Assembly: GCA_036501625.1 (NCBI GenBank)
Contig: DASXZY010000006.1
Span: 1 to 64,000 of the forward strand
Direction of reading: 5' to 3'
Length of the DNA: 64,000 bases
DNA from: Palsa-1400 sp036501625
Lineage (GTDB): Bacteria; Verrucomicrobiota; Verrucomicrobiia; Limisphaerales; Palsa-1400
The notes under the pieces were generated by a model. It searched no databases and had not been told where the DNA came from. It worked only from the letters and a program-made list of their open reading frames with translations. Below, piece by piece: positions 1 to 9,700 of this stretch. The position numbers were made by a program, and so were the translations under genes. The number at the start of each line of letters is the position of its first letter. Position 1 is the stretch's first letter.

Positions 1-60
1 ACCGCGCCATTTTCCCGAATTTGGGGCCGCGATGACCTGTTTTTTGGAAGCGGTTCTTTA

Positions 61-76
61 CAAAGTGAACACTTTG
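61..76. promoter_or_regulatory. 16-bp perfect inverted repeat, candidate operator
   Basis: CAAAGTG-AA-CACTTTG is a perfect dyad with 7-bp arms, 35 nt before the ATG at 112. Its size and place fit a dimeric repressor site controlling the first plus-strand operon. The rest of 1-111 holds no recognised gene. One frame stays open from base 2 to a TGA at 113-115 that would overlap the next start as ATGA, so the region could instead be the end of an upstream gene. Confidence 0.35.
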
Positions 77-111
77 CGGGATAAGCGTTCCAAGAAGATT
101 AGAATCCCATC

Positions 112-813
112 ATGAAAAACAAATCTCCAATTCTCCATCAGCAGCCCAATCCGGGTGTCGTGGGCGCGTCGGGCGATTGGTTGAGCGCCTTGCATCCAGT
201 GGGGAGTCAGCCGGCGACTTTTACCGGGGCGGTTTTCCGCGTGCCAGGAGATGAGCAGGCGGAGTCGCTTACGCTGGAGCCATTTTACAAAATTTACCGG
301 CGCAGTTACGAAGTCTATTGGGACCAATATACGCCGGAACAATGGCAGGTGCGGGAAAAGGATTTCGCGGCCAAGACTGAAAAGCAACGCCTGGCCGATG
401 CTCGCACGGTTGATTCCGTCCGCCCGGGCGAAGAGCAGAATGAGCGCGATCATAATCAACAGGGCGACAAAACCAGCTCCGGCGATTTTAGCGATCACTT
501 CTACCGGGACGCGACCGCGGGCGGATGGTTTTCGTGGGATTTGAAGGTGCTGCCGAATGCGCCGCAGAATCTCGTCTTGACTTACTGGGGCGCGGACCGC
601 GGCCGGCAATTTGACGTTCTGGTGGACGGCCAGATGCTGGCGGCCGAACGCCTGAACGCCACCCATCCGGGCGTTTTCTTCGACCAGGTTTATCCGCTGC
701 CGCCGGGGTTGACGCGTGCCAAAGAGAAAATCACGCTTCGGCTGCAAGGCTCCGACACTTATGTGGGAGGGGTCTTTGGGGTGCGCGTGGTGAAGGCGGA
801 GCCAAAACCGTAG
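112..813 (+). CDS. Stand-alone C-terminal module of a GH127-type beta-L-arabinofuranosidase
   Basis: The 233-residue product aligns by eye with the last third of the GH127/GH146-type enzyme at 20537-22990. Shared marks are PFY(K/R), YWD.(Y/F)TP..W, ERD(H/Y)N, WFS(W/F)DL, FD(V/I)LVDGQ and the terminal G.(V/I)(F/Y)G(V/I)R. That region follows the catalytic barrel and resembles the DUF6805-type tail. No catalytic Glu/Cys segment and no signal peptide are present. An in-frame TAG lies at 100-102, so the frame does not extend upstream. The FAD oxidoreductase gene starts 8 nt later, which suggests an operon. It is either a truncated remnant of a full enzyme or an independent accessory module. The homology is clear; the functional status is not. 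Confidence 0.6.
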   Translation: MKNKSPILHQQPNPGVVGASGDWLSALHPVGSQPATFTGAVFRVPGDEQAESLTLEPFYKIYRRSYEVYWDQYTPEQWQVREKDFAAKTEKQRLADARTVDSVRPGEEQNERDHNQQGDKTSSGDFSDHFYRDATAGGWFSWDLKVLPNAPQNLVLTYWGADRGRQFDVLVDGQMLAAERLNATHPGVFFDQVYPLPPGLTRAKEKITLRLQGSDTYVGGVFGVRVVKAEPKP

Positions 814-821
814 AGGCGGCC

Positions 822-1955
822 GTGAGCCAATCCTTCGACGTCATTATCGTGGGCGCGGGCATAGTCGGGGCGGCCTGCGCGGCCGAATGCGCGGAGGCGG
901 GCCTTAAGACGCTCATCGTCGATCGCGGGGTGATTGCCGGCGGCACGACGGCGGCGGGGATGGGGCACATCGTCGTCATGGATGATTCCGAGGCGCAGTT
1001 TGCGTTGACGGAATACTCGCGGCGGTTGTGGCTGCAAATGCGCCAGCGGCTTTCCGATGACGTGGAATACGAACTTTGCGGGACGCTCTGGGTAGCGGCC
1101 GATGACGAAGAAATGGCTGAGGCGCGCCGCAAGGAGACTTACTACGCGGCCAGAAACGCGCGCGTGGAAATTCTTGATGGCGAGCAAGTCCGCCGCGCCG
1201 AGCCGAATTTGCGCCCGGGCCTGGCTGGCGGGCTGCGGGTCCTGGATGACGGCGTGGTTTATCCGCCGTGCGCCGCCCGCTATTTGACTGATCTGGCGCG
1301 CCAGCATGGGGCCGAACTTCGCGCCGGAACGGCTGTGCGCGAATTGCTGCGGGACGGGGGCGTCTTGCTGGCGGATGGTTCGCGGGTTTCCGCCGGCCGG
1401 AGCGTCCTTGCCACCGGGCCGTGGTCGCCGGAATTGATGCCGGGCCTGCCGGTGCGCAAACGCAAAGGGCACCTGGTCATTACGGAGCGCTATCCCGGTT
1501 TTGTGCATCACCAGATTGTCGAATTGGGCTACCTGAAAAGCGCCCATTCCGTCAGCAAAGATTCCGTCGCATTTAATATACAGCCGCGCCAGACCGGGCA
1601 GATGCTTATCGGTTCATCGCGCCAATATGATGCTGACGGCACGGAGGTGGAGCACGAGATTCTTGGCCGAATGCTGGCACGGGCCATCGAATATCTGCCT
1701 TCGCTGGCCAAACTGACAGCCACGCGCGTTTGGACCGGCCACCGGGCGGCCACGCCGGACAAGTTGCCGTTGATCGGCCCGAGTCTTGACAACGACCGCA
1801 TCTGGCTGGCCAGCGGGCATGAGGGTTTGGGCATCACGACTTCCCTCGGCACCGGGCGGTTGGTGGCGGATTTGCTGCTGGGGCGGGAGACGAAGATTCC
1901 GGCCCATCCCTACGCGCCGGCTCGCTTTGTCAACGCGGTCGCGGCCCATGCCTGA
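822..1955 (+). CDS. FAD-dependent oxidoreductase, DAO family (D-amino-acid / hydroxyproline dehydrogenase-like)
   Basis: The 377-residue protein opens with a Rossmann FAD motif (VGAGIVG, residues 10-16) and an acidic strand end (LIVDRG). It has the DAO-fold landmarks TTAAGMGH after the first helix, a mid-protein ATGPWS and a C-terminal GPSLDNDRIWLASGHEGLGI flavin-binding segment. Such enzymes (glycine oxidase, HcnC, D-hydroxyproline dehydrogenase beta subunit) oxidise small amines or imino acids. The TTAAGMGH segment looks closest to the hydroxyproline/HcnC side, from memory. There is no signal peptide, so it is cytoplasmic. It starts at GTG, 8 nt after the GH127-tail gene. With the arabinosidase and peptidase genes downstream, a role in oxidising hydroxyproline released from plant glycoproteins is an inference. 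Family assignment is firm, substrate is not. Confidence 0.8.
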   Translation: MSQSFDVIIVGAGIVGAACAAECAEAGLKTLIVDRGVIAGGTTAAGMGHIVVMDDSEAQFALTEYSRRLWLQMRQRLSDDVEYELCGTLWVAADDEEMAEARRKETYYAARNARVEILDGEQVRRAEPNLRPGLAGGLRVLDDGVVYPPCAARYLTDLARQHGAELRAGTAVRELLRDGGVLLADGSRVSAGRSVLATGPWSPELMPGLPVRKRKGHLVITERYPGFVHHQIVELGYLKSAHSVSKDSVAFNIQPRQTGQMLIGSSRQYDADGTEVEHEILGRMLARAIEYLPSLAKLTATRVWTGHRAATPDKLPLIGPSLDNDRIWLASGHEGLGITTSLGTGRLVADLLLGRETKIPAHPYAPARFVNAVAAHA

Positions 1956-1991
1956 CGGCAATTGGCGTTAATTCATACGGGGCATGTAATT

Positions 1992-2017
1992 TTCCGCCAA
2001 GAATGTTTTTGCCGGAA
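1992..2017. other. Imperfect inverted repeat between the FAD gene and the jelly-roll protein gene
   Basis: TTCCGCCAA and TTGCCGGAA pair over 9 positions with one mismatch around an 8-nt loop. No T-run follows, so it is not a convincing intrinsic terminator. It may be an operator or a transcript stem-loop. The remainder of 1956-2139 shows no gene and no clear promoter. Confidence 0.3.
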
Positions 2018-2139
2018 GGCGTAGATTCACGTCAGATGAGTTCCTCAAAAAACAGCCGGCTATTGTGCCATGCATTGAGGATTGGTGCGTATGCATCTTA
2101 GAGCGCAAATCATGTGACAATCACAAAAATGCCCCAAGT

Positions 2140-5100
2140 ATGAAACCCTCACAAAAAAAGTCATTGCTATTATCGCCCGCCGTTTGCCTGCTCTCCTTTT
2201 TAGCGGGAACTGCCCCAGTGCAAGCCCAGTTGGTGACGAATACGTTTACCAACCCCGGCCTGGATTTCGTCAATACTGGCATTATCGGCTCCGGTTTTAC
2301 CGGCGTTGACCTCAATGCGGGCGACATTCCCGGAGGCAGCGGCAGCGGCAATACTTTGGTGGCTGATACCGGCGCGAGCCTCGGCGTGCCCGGTTCGGGC
2401 TTTTTGTTTGTTGAGAACCCCGTGGGCGGTTTTGCCGGGGCAGAGGACGACGGTTTTTTCTGTTTCAACGTCGTGTGGGGCGATTTTGACGCCTATGTGG
2501 ACGTGACCCAGCCCTACGCCAATACAGCATTTACTTTCAGCGGTTTGCTGGCACGCGGCATCAGCAGCGGAAACGGCGGGCCTTTCAATCCGACCGGCAC
2601 TAACGCGAGCGAAAACTGGTTGAATATCACCCGCTTCGACGAGTTCGGCACCCCGATGCAGGTGCGTTATGCCACTAATGCGGCGGACAACCAAATCACG
2701 GTCACCAACCTGCTCGGCGCGACCAACATCACGACTGTCGATATTTTCCTGCGGCTGAACCGAACGGGAGACACGTTTAGCTTCTACGACAGCACCACCC
2801 CCGGCGGCCCGTGGACACTGGAACGAACCCTTACTCGCGCGGATTTGCACGGCGCGGCCATGCAGGTGGGCATTGAGGAAGGTTCCTTCGCGGGCGGCAC
2901 CACCCCGACCGAAACCTTTACTGATTTCGGCATCAAAGGAACAAACGTTGTAACGCCTCCGGCTAACGATCCGGCTAATGTCGTTTTCACCAATCCCAAT
3001 CAGAATGGCACGGTGGAAATCTCCTGGAACCCGGCGGCGGGCAGCGATGGCAGCATCGTGGTAATGACTCGAAATGCCATCATGACTCAGGAGCCTTACT
3101 ACGGTTTCACCTACGCGGCCAATACTAACTTCGGCAGTGTTGCGAATATGGGCGGCCATGAACAAGTGATATATGCCGGTTCGGGAACCAATGTCACGGT
3201 CGGCGGTTTGTTGACTCCCCAAGACAACTACACGGTCGCTGTCTATTCTTATACCACCAATGGCGGGAATACGCCGATTACCTATGATTCCAACCCTGCC
3301 ATCGGCAACGTTGCCGGCCCCGGCGTCGTAATTGGCATCTCGGCCAGCATCACGCCGGCCAACATCCCAGTCAACGGCGTGGCTACAGTGGATGTCGTGG
3401 CTAACTTCAGCAGCGGCGGCACGGAAGACGTTACCGCAGCCACTTCGATCAGTTCCAGCGATAATGCGATTAGTGCCGCTGCGGCCAGCGGCGCGCTTGT
3501 CCTGAGCGCGACCAATGTGACGGCGGGATCTGTGGGCGGCAACATCACGGTCAGCTACAGCGGATTCAGCACCAACATCAACGCTATCAGCCATGCGCCG
3601 GCTTTCACGGACAACTTCAACGTCCCGCACAGTTACCTGACCAACGGCGTCGTGGGCACGGGCTGGGATGGCGTCTATGAGATGAAGAGCGATATCGCTG
3701 GTGTTGTCGGCCCGAACCTGTCCATGAGCGCGTTCGACGCGGACATCACCACCAACAATTGCCTGACCATCAGTTCCGCCAATGGACAATGGAAAGGCGC
3801 GGATGACAATGGTCCTTACCTTTACAAAGTTGTGCCGGGAGACTTTGAAACGTCCGTTCATATCACGGGCTTTAACCATGTGGCTTATAACTTTGTCGGC
3901 ATTATGGCCAGGGCCTTTGCCACCTCCAACAATGCTTCCGCCTTCGGCGCTGGCCAGTCGGAAGACAACGTGAACTGGCAGAGATTCGACCAGTTTGGCG
4001 ATACCACCGTCTTGTTTAACACCATCAACGGCAACACAACCGAATTTGACGATAAAGACGGGGAATCAACCGACTTTTGGCTGCTGATGACTCGTGTCAA
4101 TGCAACCAACTTTAATCTGTTCAAGTCGCCGACGTTTGGCGGGCCTTGGACGCTGGTGCATACCGTAGTCCAGCCCGCGCTGGTCGCTGGCACGATGGTG
4201 CAAGTCGGTTTGCAACAGGCCACCTACAACGGCACCATCGGCGTGGTGCAGTTCGATACCTTCATGCTGGATGGCAATAACATCGTGGGGACTGGCACCA
4301 CTCCGGCCCCGGTTCCAACCGCTGCCACGGGTGTTACCGCAACGTTGACCGCCGGTGACAGTCAGGCCGTCATCACTTGGACGAACGGAGTCATTCCGCC
4401 GAGCGGGGTGCCGACGGCCTTCGTCGTGATGCGCGCAGGCTCCCCGGTTTCTTCCCAGCCTTATTTTGGTGATCTCACCACTGCCAACAGCGCTTTTGGA
4501 GCCGGCACGGATTTGGGCGCTGGCAACTTCGTGGTCTTCCGCGGAACCGGCAATACAGTGACAGTAACCGGCTTGATCCCTGGCATTCAGTATTACGTCG
4601 CGGTTTACGAGTACGAAGGGTCGAGCGCTACCAAAGCCTTCAACGAAGCTGGCGGAGACGCGACCGGAACGCCTCCGGTTGTGTTCACTGGCATTGCCGC
4701 TGTTGTGCAGAACGCCTTGATTCCGGCCAACGGCATCGGCGGTTCATATCAGGTTCTGGCCTCGGTTCAAGGCGTGACAAATTTGATCGATGTGTCAGCC
4801 TCCGCGACGATTGTCTCCAATGGCATCGTTGCCGGTGCGGACGGATTCTTCACTGGAATTACGCCGGGCACGGCTAACAATGTGGTGTTCAGCTTCACGC
4901 CTGGCAATTCCACCAATGCCCTGTTGAGCGCACCCTCTATCATCACGGTCCGGTCGCCAACTTATTCGGATAACTTCAGCGTTTCCAACAATTATTTGGC
5001 AACCGCTCAGGCAGCGAACGGCAACCCAGCCATCGCCGTGGCGGGCACCATCTGGGACGGCGTGTTCCTGGGCGGCGGAACTCTCGCGCCGGCAGGCTAC

Positions 5101-5922
5101 GCCGTTCCGTTCGGGACAGATGGCATGGGCCAGACGACCGCGCTGGATGCCAACATAACCGCGTCCAATACACTGAGCTTGGTCCATCAGAACGACACTT
5201 GGGATGGCACCGGACCCGACGACGGATTCTTCCTTTTCAAGAATGTCGTGGGTGACTTCCAAGCTTCAGTCTTCATTTCTAGCATGGATCAATCCAACTA
5301 CCAGATGTCTGGCATTATGGCGCGCTTGGCCAATCGCGATGGCTCGGCCGCCGCTGGGCCGGGTTCGGAGAACTTCATCAACCAGACTGAATTCGAAGAA
5401 TTCGGTTTCCTTGACATCTTGCGCTATGACATCAACGGCGCGGACGTTAACTTTGGAACACCGCCTTCAGTCATTCCAGCCAACAACGGATTCCTAATGG
5501 TCAGGACGCACGGGACCAACTTCACCTTCTATCGCAGGAGCAGCCCGACTGGTCCCTTCACAGGTCCGATCGCTTCTTATACGGAGAACTTGGGCCTGTT
5601 CGCCAGCGGGACTAGCAACGTTGTGGAAGTCGGCCCATCTTCGGCGACCTATGCCCTTCCGAACAGCGGCCTGCTCCGCACGGCGTTCAGTTCGTTCATG
5701 CTGGATTTGAGGAGCGGCCCCGTGTTGAACGTTGCCGTGGCCGGAGGGAGCCTTACGATTAGCTGGGACGCCGACAGCGCCTTTCAGCATCTCTATTCCA
5801 CGACCGACTTGGCTGCCCAGTTCACACTGATGTCAGGAGTGGGAATTACTACCGCCAACGGAACCAGTTCCGTGACCCTGCCAATTGGCAGCGGAAACCA
5901 GTACTTTAAGGTTGGGCCTTAA
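2140..5922 (+). CDS. Secreted multidomain protein with three jelly-roll (LamG/DUF1349-like) modules
   Basis: The start at 2140 is preferred because it opens directly on a signal peptide (lysines, a Leu-rich core, then APVQAQ). The frame is open 75 nt further upstream without that logic. The mature part carries three related modules of about 220 residues near 32-270, 489-715 and 941-1190. Each has a DNF/GF..(V/T) opening, WDGVY, DDG.(F/Y)LFK-V.GDF, (M/L)AR and a late F..F.LD/G strand. Between them lie fibronectin-III-like (V.I.W...) and bacterial Ig-like (ITPANIPVNG) segments. The C-terminus has the LTISWD...YSTTDL...YFKV pattern of verrucomicrobial surface proteins. The same module recurs twice at 24676-29781. 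No catalytic motif was seen. Substrate binding or cell-surface display of the degradative machinery is the likely role. Confidence 0.7.
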   Translation: MKPSQKKSLLLSPAVCLLSFLAGTAPVQAQLVTNTFTNPGLDFVNTGIIGSGFTGVDLNAGDIPGGSGSGNTLVADTGASLGVPGSGFLFVENPVGGFAGAEDDGFFCFNVVWGDFDAYVDVTQPYANTAFTFSGLLARGISSGNGGPFNPTGTNASENWLNITRFDEFGTPMQVRYATNAADNQITVTNLLGATNITTVDIFLRLNRTGDTFSFYDSTTPGGPWTLERTLTRADLHGAAMQVGIEEGSFAGGTTPTETFTDFGIKGTNVVTPPANDPANVVFTNPNQNGTVEISWNPAAGSDGSIVVMTRNAIMTQEPYYGFTYAANTNFGSVANMGGHEQVIYAGSGTNVTVGGLLTPQDNYTVAVYSYTTNGGNTPITYDSNPAIGNVAGPGVVIGISASITPANIPVNGVATVDVVANFSSGGTEDVTAATSISSSDNAISAAAASGALVLSATNVTAGSVGGNITVSYSGFSTNINAISHAPAFTDNFNVPHSYLTNGVVGTGWDGVYEMKSDIAGVVGPNLSMSAFDADITTNNCLTISSANGQWKGADDNGPYLYKVVPGDFETSVHITGFNHVAYNFVGIMARAFATSNNASAFGAGQSEDNVNWQRFDQFGDTTVLFNTINGNTTEFDDKDGESTDFWLLMTRVNATNFNLFKSPTFGGPWTLVHTVVQPALVAGTMVQVGLQQATYNGTIGVVQFDTFMLDGNNIVGTGTTPAPVPTAATGVTATLTAGDSQAVITWTNGVIPPSGVPTAFVVMRAGSPVSSQPYFGDLTTANSAFGAGTDLGAGNFVVFRGTGNTVTVTGLIPGIQYYVAVYEYEGSSATKAFNEAGGDATGTPPVVFTGIAAVVQNALIPANGIGGSYQVLASVQGVTNLIDVSASATIVSNGIVAGADGFFTGITPGTANNVVFSFTPGNSTNALLSAPSIITVRSPTYSDNFSVSNNYLATAQAANGNPAIAVAGTIWDGVFLGGGTLAPAGYAVPFGTDGMGQTTALDANITASNTLSLVHQNDTWDGTGPDDGFFLFKNVVGDFQASVFISSMDQSNYQMSGIMARLANRDGSAAAGPGSENFINQTEFEEFGFLDILRYDINGADVNFGTPPSVIPANNGFLMVRTHGTNFTFYRRSSPTGPFTGPIASYTENLGLFASGTSNVVEVGPSSATYALPNSGLLRTAFSSFMLDLRSGPVLNVAVAGGSLTISWDADSAFQHLYSTTDLAAQFTLMSGVGITTANGTSSVTLPIGSGNQYFKVGP

Positions 5923-5949
5923 GGCGCTGAATCATAGTGAGTTGACTAA

Positions 5950-6768
5950 ATGAAAATGTGCAATACAACGCTGGCGGGCCTCCCAAAGGAAGAAACAGGT
6001 GTGATGCGCCGCCTTCGGGCCGCCTTCACCTTGATTGAACTGCTGGTCGTGATCGCGATCATCGCGATCCTGGCCGCACTGCTCTTGCCGGTGCTGTCCA
6101 GCGCCAAGGAGCAGTCCAAGCGCATTTCATGTTTGAACAACTTGAAGCAAATCAATCTGGCGCTGCAAATGTATGCCAACGATAACAAGAACTTGTTACC
6201 TGTTGGGGACGGAGGTTATTGGGCGTGGGATATCCCGAAGGTGGCAGCGAATTCCATGATCGCCAACGGGGCTACTTGGAAGTTGTTCTATTGTCCGGAC
6301 CTGTCGATCAGGTTCAGCGATTCGAATGAGTTGCAATTGTGGAATTACAACGCGGACTTTAACGTCAGCCAGTACGCCTTTACGCTGCCTGGCTCTTCCG
6401 GCTACACGGCCTCTGGCAATACTGACGGTTGCTTCACCAACGTGAATACCAACATGGCGGTCAATCCGCCATCATGGCGATTCAGTGTGTTTACGATTCC
6501 GTTTGGGCCGATTTCGGGCCGGGTCCTGGCGGCAGACCCGGTGGTAGCCATTACCACGTCAACGCCGACCAATTGGACGGACATTATCGGCAGTTTCTAC
6601 GTGCATCATACCACCGCGCACATGGCGGGTCCAAAGCCCGCCGGCGGCAACCTTACCTTCATGGACGGCCACGCGGAATGGCGCAGCTTTAAACTCATGG
6701 TGCGGCGGACAAGTCTCGATACGGGCCAAGCGCAGAATACCCCCGAAGGCCCCGCGTTCTTCTGGTGA
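5950..6768 (+). CDS. Pseudopilin-like protein with prepilin N-terminal cleavage/methylation motif
   Basis: The N-terminus carries FTLIELLVVIAIIAIL, the hydrophobic helix of type IV/type II pseudopilins with the conserved Glu at +5. CLNNLKQINLALQMYANDN follows, as in the large H-X9-DG pseudopilin family of Verrucomicrobia and Planctomycetes. Near the C-terminus, HMAGPKPAGG then FMDGH matches that family's His...DG signature. The residue before the Phe is Ala rather than the usual Gly. The start may be the ATG at 6004 or GTG at 6001 rather than 5950. The stop overlaps the GTG of the GH51 gene by 4 nt, so it is translationally coupled to a secreted enzyme. Members are numerous in these genomes and their roles are mostly unproven; a part in a type II secretion-like machine is a guess. 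Confidence 0.8.
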   Translation: MKMCNTTLAGLPKEETGVMRRLRAAFTLIELLVVIAIIAILAALLLPVLSSAKEQSKRISCLNNLKQINLALQMYANDNKNLLPVGDGGYWAWDIPKVAANSMIANGATWKLFYCPDLSIRFSDSNELQLWNYNADFNVSQYAFTLPGSSGYTASGNTDGCFTNVNTNMAVNPPSWRFSVFTIPFGPISGRVLAADPVVAITTSTPTNWTDIIGSFYVHHTTAHMAGPKPAGGNLTFMDGHAEWRSFKLMVRRTSLDTGQAQNTPEGPAFFW

Positions 6769-9700
6769 GCAGGAATATTCTTCGATTCCTCCTTGCGATA
6801 GGATTGACAGCAGCGGCGGCGGGGCGGGCCGATCCCAACGCCGGGAGTGATGGGGCCATTGCCCGGATTGACCCCCCGGAAGAAGAATTCTTCAGCAAAG
6901 CTGCCGAGTATGGCGGCATTCCAATCAAAGCTTCCAAGGAAGTTGCGGATGAAGCACTGATCGCGGCGCGCGGCCGGCTGGCCATGATGCTATCTAATTT
7001 GCCGGTTGTTTGTGAGAACCTCCGCGCGGCGCACGCTGAATTGCATATCATCGGCCGGAACCAGGTGACTTCCGATCTCCCGGAATGGCGCTTTGACAAA
7101 AACAGACCGTTGGCGGAATACAACGGCCTGACCATCGACCAGCGCACCCGGGGCATGGGCGGCAGAATTTCTTCATGCGGCGAGGAGAACCTTTTGAAAT
7201 TGGAGAAAGATCATTACTTTGGGCGCGACATCTGCGTCCATGAATTCTCCCATTGCATTTACCATGTTGGAATGCCGCGCGAAGTTCGCGAGCGTTTCCA
7301 AAAGCAGTATAAAGCTTCGCTCGCCAAGGGCCTTTGGGACAAGGCTTACGCCGCGTCCAACGACGACGAATTCTTCGCGGAAATGGCCATGTGGTATTTT
7401 GGCACTCATGGCGACTTGCACATGACCGGCGAAAAGCCCGCTAATGGCCCGGCCGGCCTCAAAGCTTATGACCCTGAAACTTTCGCGCTGGTCGATGAAT
7501 TCTTCAGCGGACGCATGAAAGTCTCGCGCGCGACCCGCGCCGACTCGGTTGAATTCGAGGACGATCCCGCCACGGCCTATCCGGCCACCGCGACCATTTC
7601 TGTCGATCTCAACAAACGCGGGCCGGCCATAAATCCGCGCATGTATGGCATTTTTTTGGAGGAAATCAACCACGGCGTCGATGGCGGCTTGTACGCGGAA
7701 ATGATTCGCAATCGCGGATTCGAGGATGCCAAGCCACCGGAGGGATTCACTTTTCGGCCTGGCGTCAATGACCGTCCTGGCCGCTGGATGGCCAAAGGAT
7801 ACGACGCCGAGGCGTTTGGCCACTTCGATTATTTCAATCCCGACGGCACAATGAAGGACTTCCCGTTCTGGTCTCTGATTAAAGAGGGCGCGGCGCGCGG
7901 TTCAATGAATCTGGACACCAACAACCCGCTGAATTCCGCCGGGCCGCGTTCCTTGCGCCTTGATATTGATGACGCCAGTCCCGGCCGGCTCGGCATTGCC
8001 AACGAAGGCTTTTTCGGAGTCGGCGTCGCGTCGGGCCGCAAGTATAATTTGTCGTTCTGGGCGCGAGGTGAAGATTTTTCCGGCCCGCTGACCGCTTCGG
8101 TGGAAGACTCCGAAGGCAATCCTTGCGTCGAGCCGGCCGTCATCAACGGAGTGACTGGCCAATGGCAGGAGTTTCACGCCACGCTCGCCGCCACCAACAC
8201 CAATCGCAAGGCCCGCTTCACGCTCATCGCCGGCGCCAAAGGCAAAGTTTGGTTTGACGTGGTTTCGCTCTTCCCGGCCGACACTTTCAAGAACCGGCCC
8301 AACGGCCTGCGTCCCGACCTGGCCCAATTCCTGGCCGATATGAAGCCGGGATTTGTCCGCTTTCCAGGCGGCTGCGTTGTCGAAGGCGGCACGGTCGAAA
8401 CCGCATACAACTGGAAGGATTCCATCGGCCCTCTGCCCGGTCGCGGTGAGCAATTCGGCCCGTGGGGCTATCGTGAAACACACGGCATGGGCTTCTTTGA
8501 ATACCTCCAATTCTGCGACGACATCGGCGCCGCGCCTCTTTACGTCGGGTTTGCCGGCGAGACATGCCATTTTCGCAACGTGAAAGACGTGCCCATGGAC
8601 GACATGGGCTGGGTCGCCACTAATTTTGTTGACGCCATTCAATTCGCCAATGGCCCCTCCGATTCGCCTTGGGGAAAGCTGCGCGCCGAGGCGGGGCGCC
8701 CGGATTCCTTCGATCTCAAATTGGTGGAAGTCGGCAACGAGGGCCTGGCCCGGAGTTTTCCGCCGCGCTACAATATCGTTCATTCCGCACTCAAGGCGCG
8801 GTATCCCGATATTTCCTACATCAACGATTTTTCCTTTCTTCGCCGCAATCTGCTGGATGGAGCAACCTCCGACATCGAGGACAACCATTACTACGAGAAC
8901 CCGAACTGGTTCATGACCCATGCCAATCTTTATGATGACCGCGATCGGAAGCTCCCGCCCGTCTACGATGGCGAAGTCGCCGTCACCTCTGGCGATGGCA
9001 GCGACACCCATGGCACGCTCCTGGACGCCCTGAGCGAAGGCGCTTTTCTCATGGGCTTGGAACGCGACGCGGATGCCGTGAGAATGGTTTCCTACGCCCC
9101 GCTGCTGGCCAATGTGCGCGGCCGCACTGGCTGGCACGGGATGATTTATTTTGATACGCTGCGCTCCTACGCCACGGTTTCCTATTATCTCTGGAAATGT
9201 TTCGGCATTAACCGCCCCAGTTGCACAGTGCAAACCGAAGTCAATTATACATCCGACGCGCCCTCGGCCCTGGCTGGCGGGATCGGCGTCGGCACCTGGA
9301 ACACGTCGGCGGAGTTCAAGGACATCCATGTGGAAAAGGACGGCCAGACGCTGTATGCCTCGGATTTTTCCAAGGGCGCCGATTCATGGCAGACGGACGG
9401 CGGCGAATGGTCCGTGGCGGATGGCGCTTACCGGCAGAGCAGCCAAGCCGTCGGCTTGAGCTATTTCGGCGGCGAAAGCTGGACGGATTATACGCTCACG
9501 TTGAAGGCGCGGAAAATTCGCGGCCCGGAAGGATTCCTGATTGTTTTCGGGCACAAAGGCGGGGATAAATTTTGGTGGAACGTCGGCGGCTGGGGCAATC
9601 AGGAACATGCGATCGAATTCAACCAAACGGAGGTCGGCTCTCATGCCCGGGGCAGCGTTGAGGCGGGCCGCTGGTATGACGTGAAAATTCAAATCACCGG

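Noticed and set aside
1956..2139. TAGATT (2022-2027) as a -10 box for the jelly-roll protein gene
   Set aside because: No acceptable -35 hexamer lies 16-18 nt upstream.
2200..3879. Long open frame (559 codons) on the minus strand inside the jelly-roll protein gene
   Set aside because: It is antisense to a gene with signal peptide and repeated domains, has an Arg/Gly/Asp-rich composition typical of shadow frames at this G+C, and shows no family motif.
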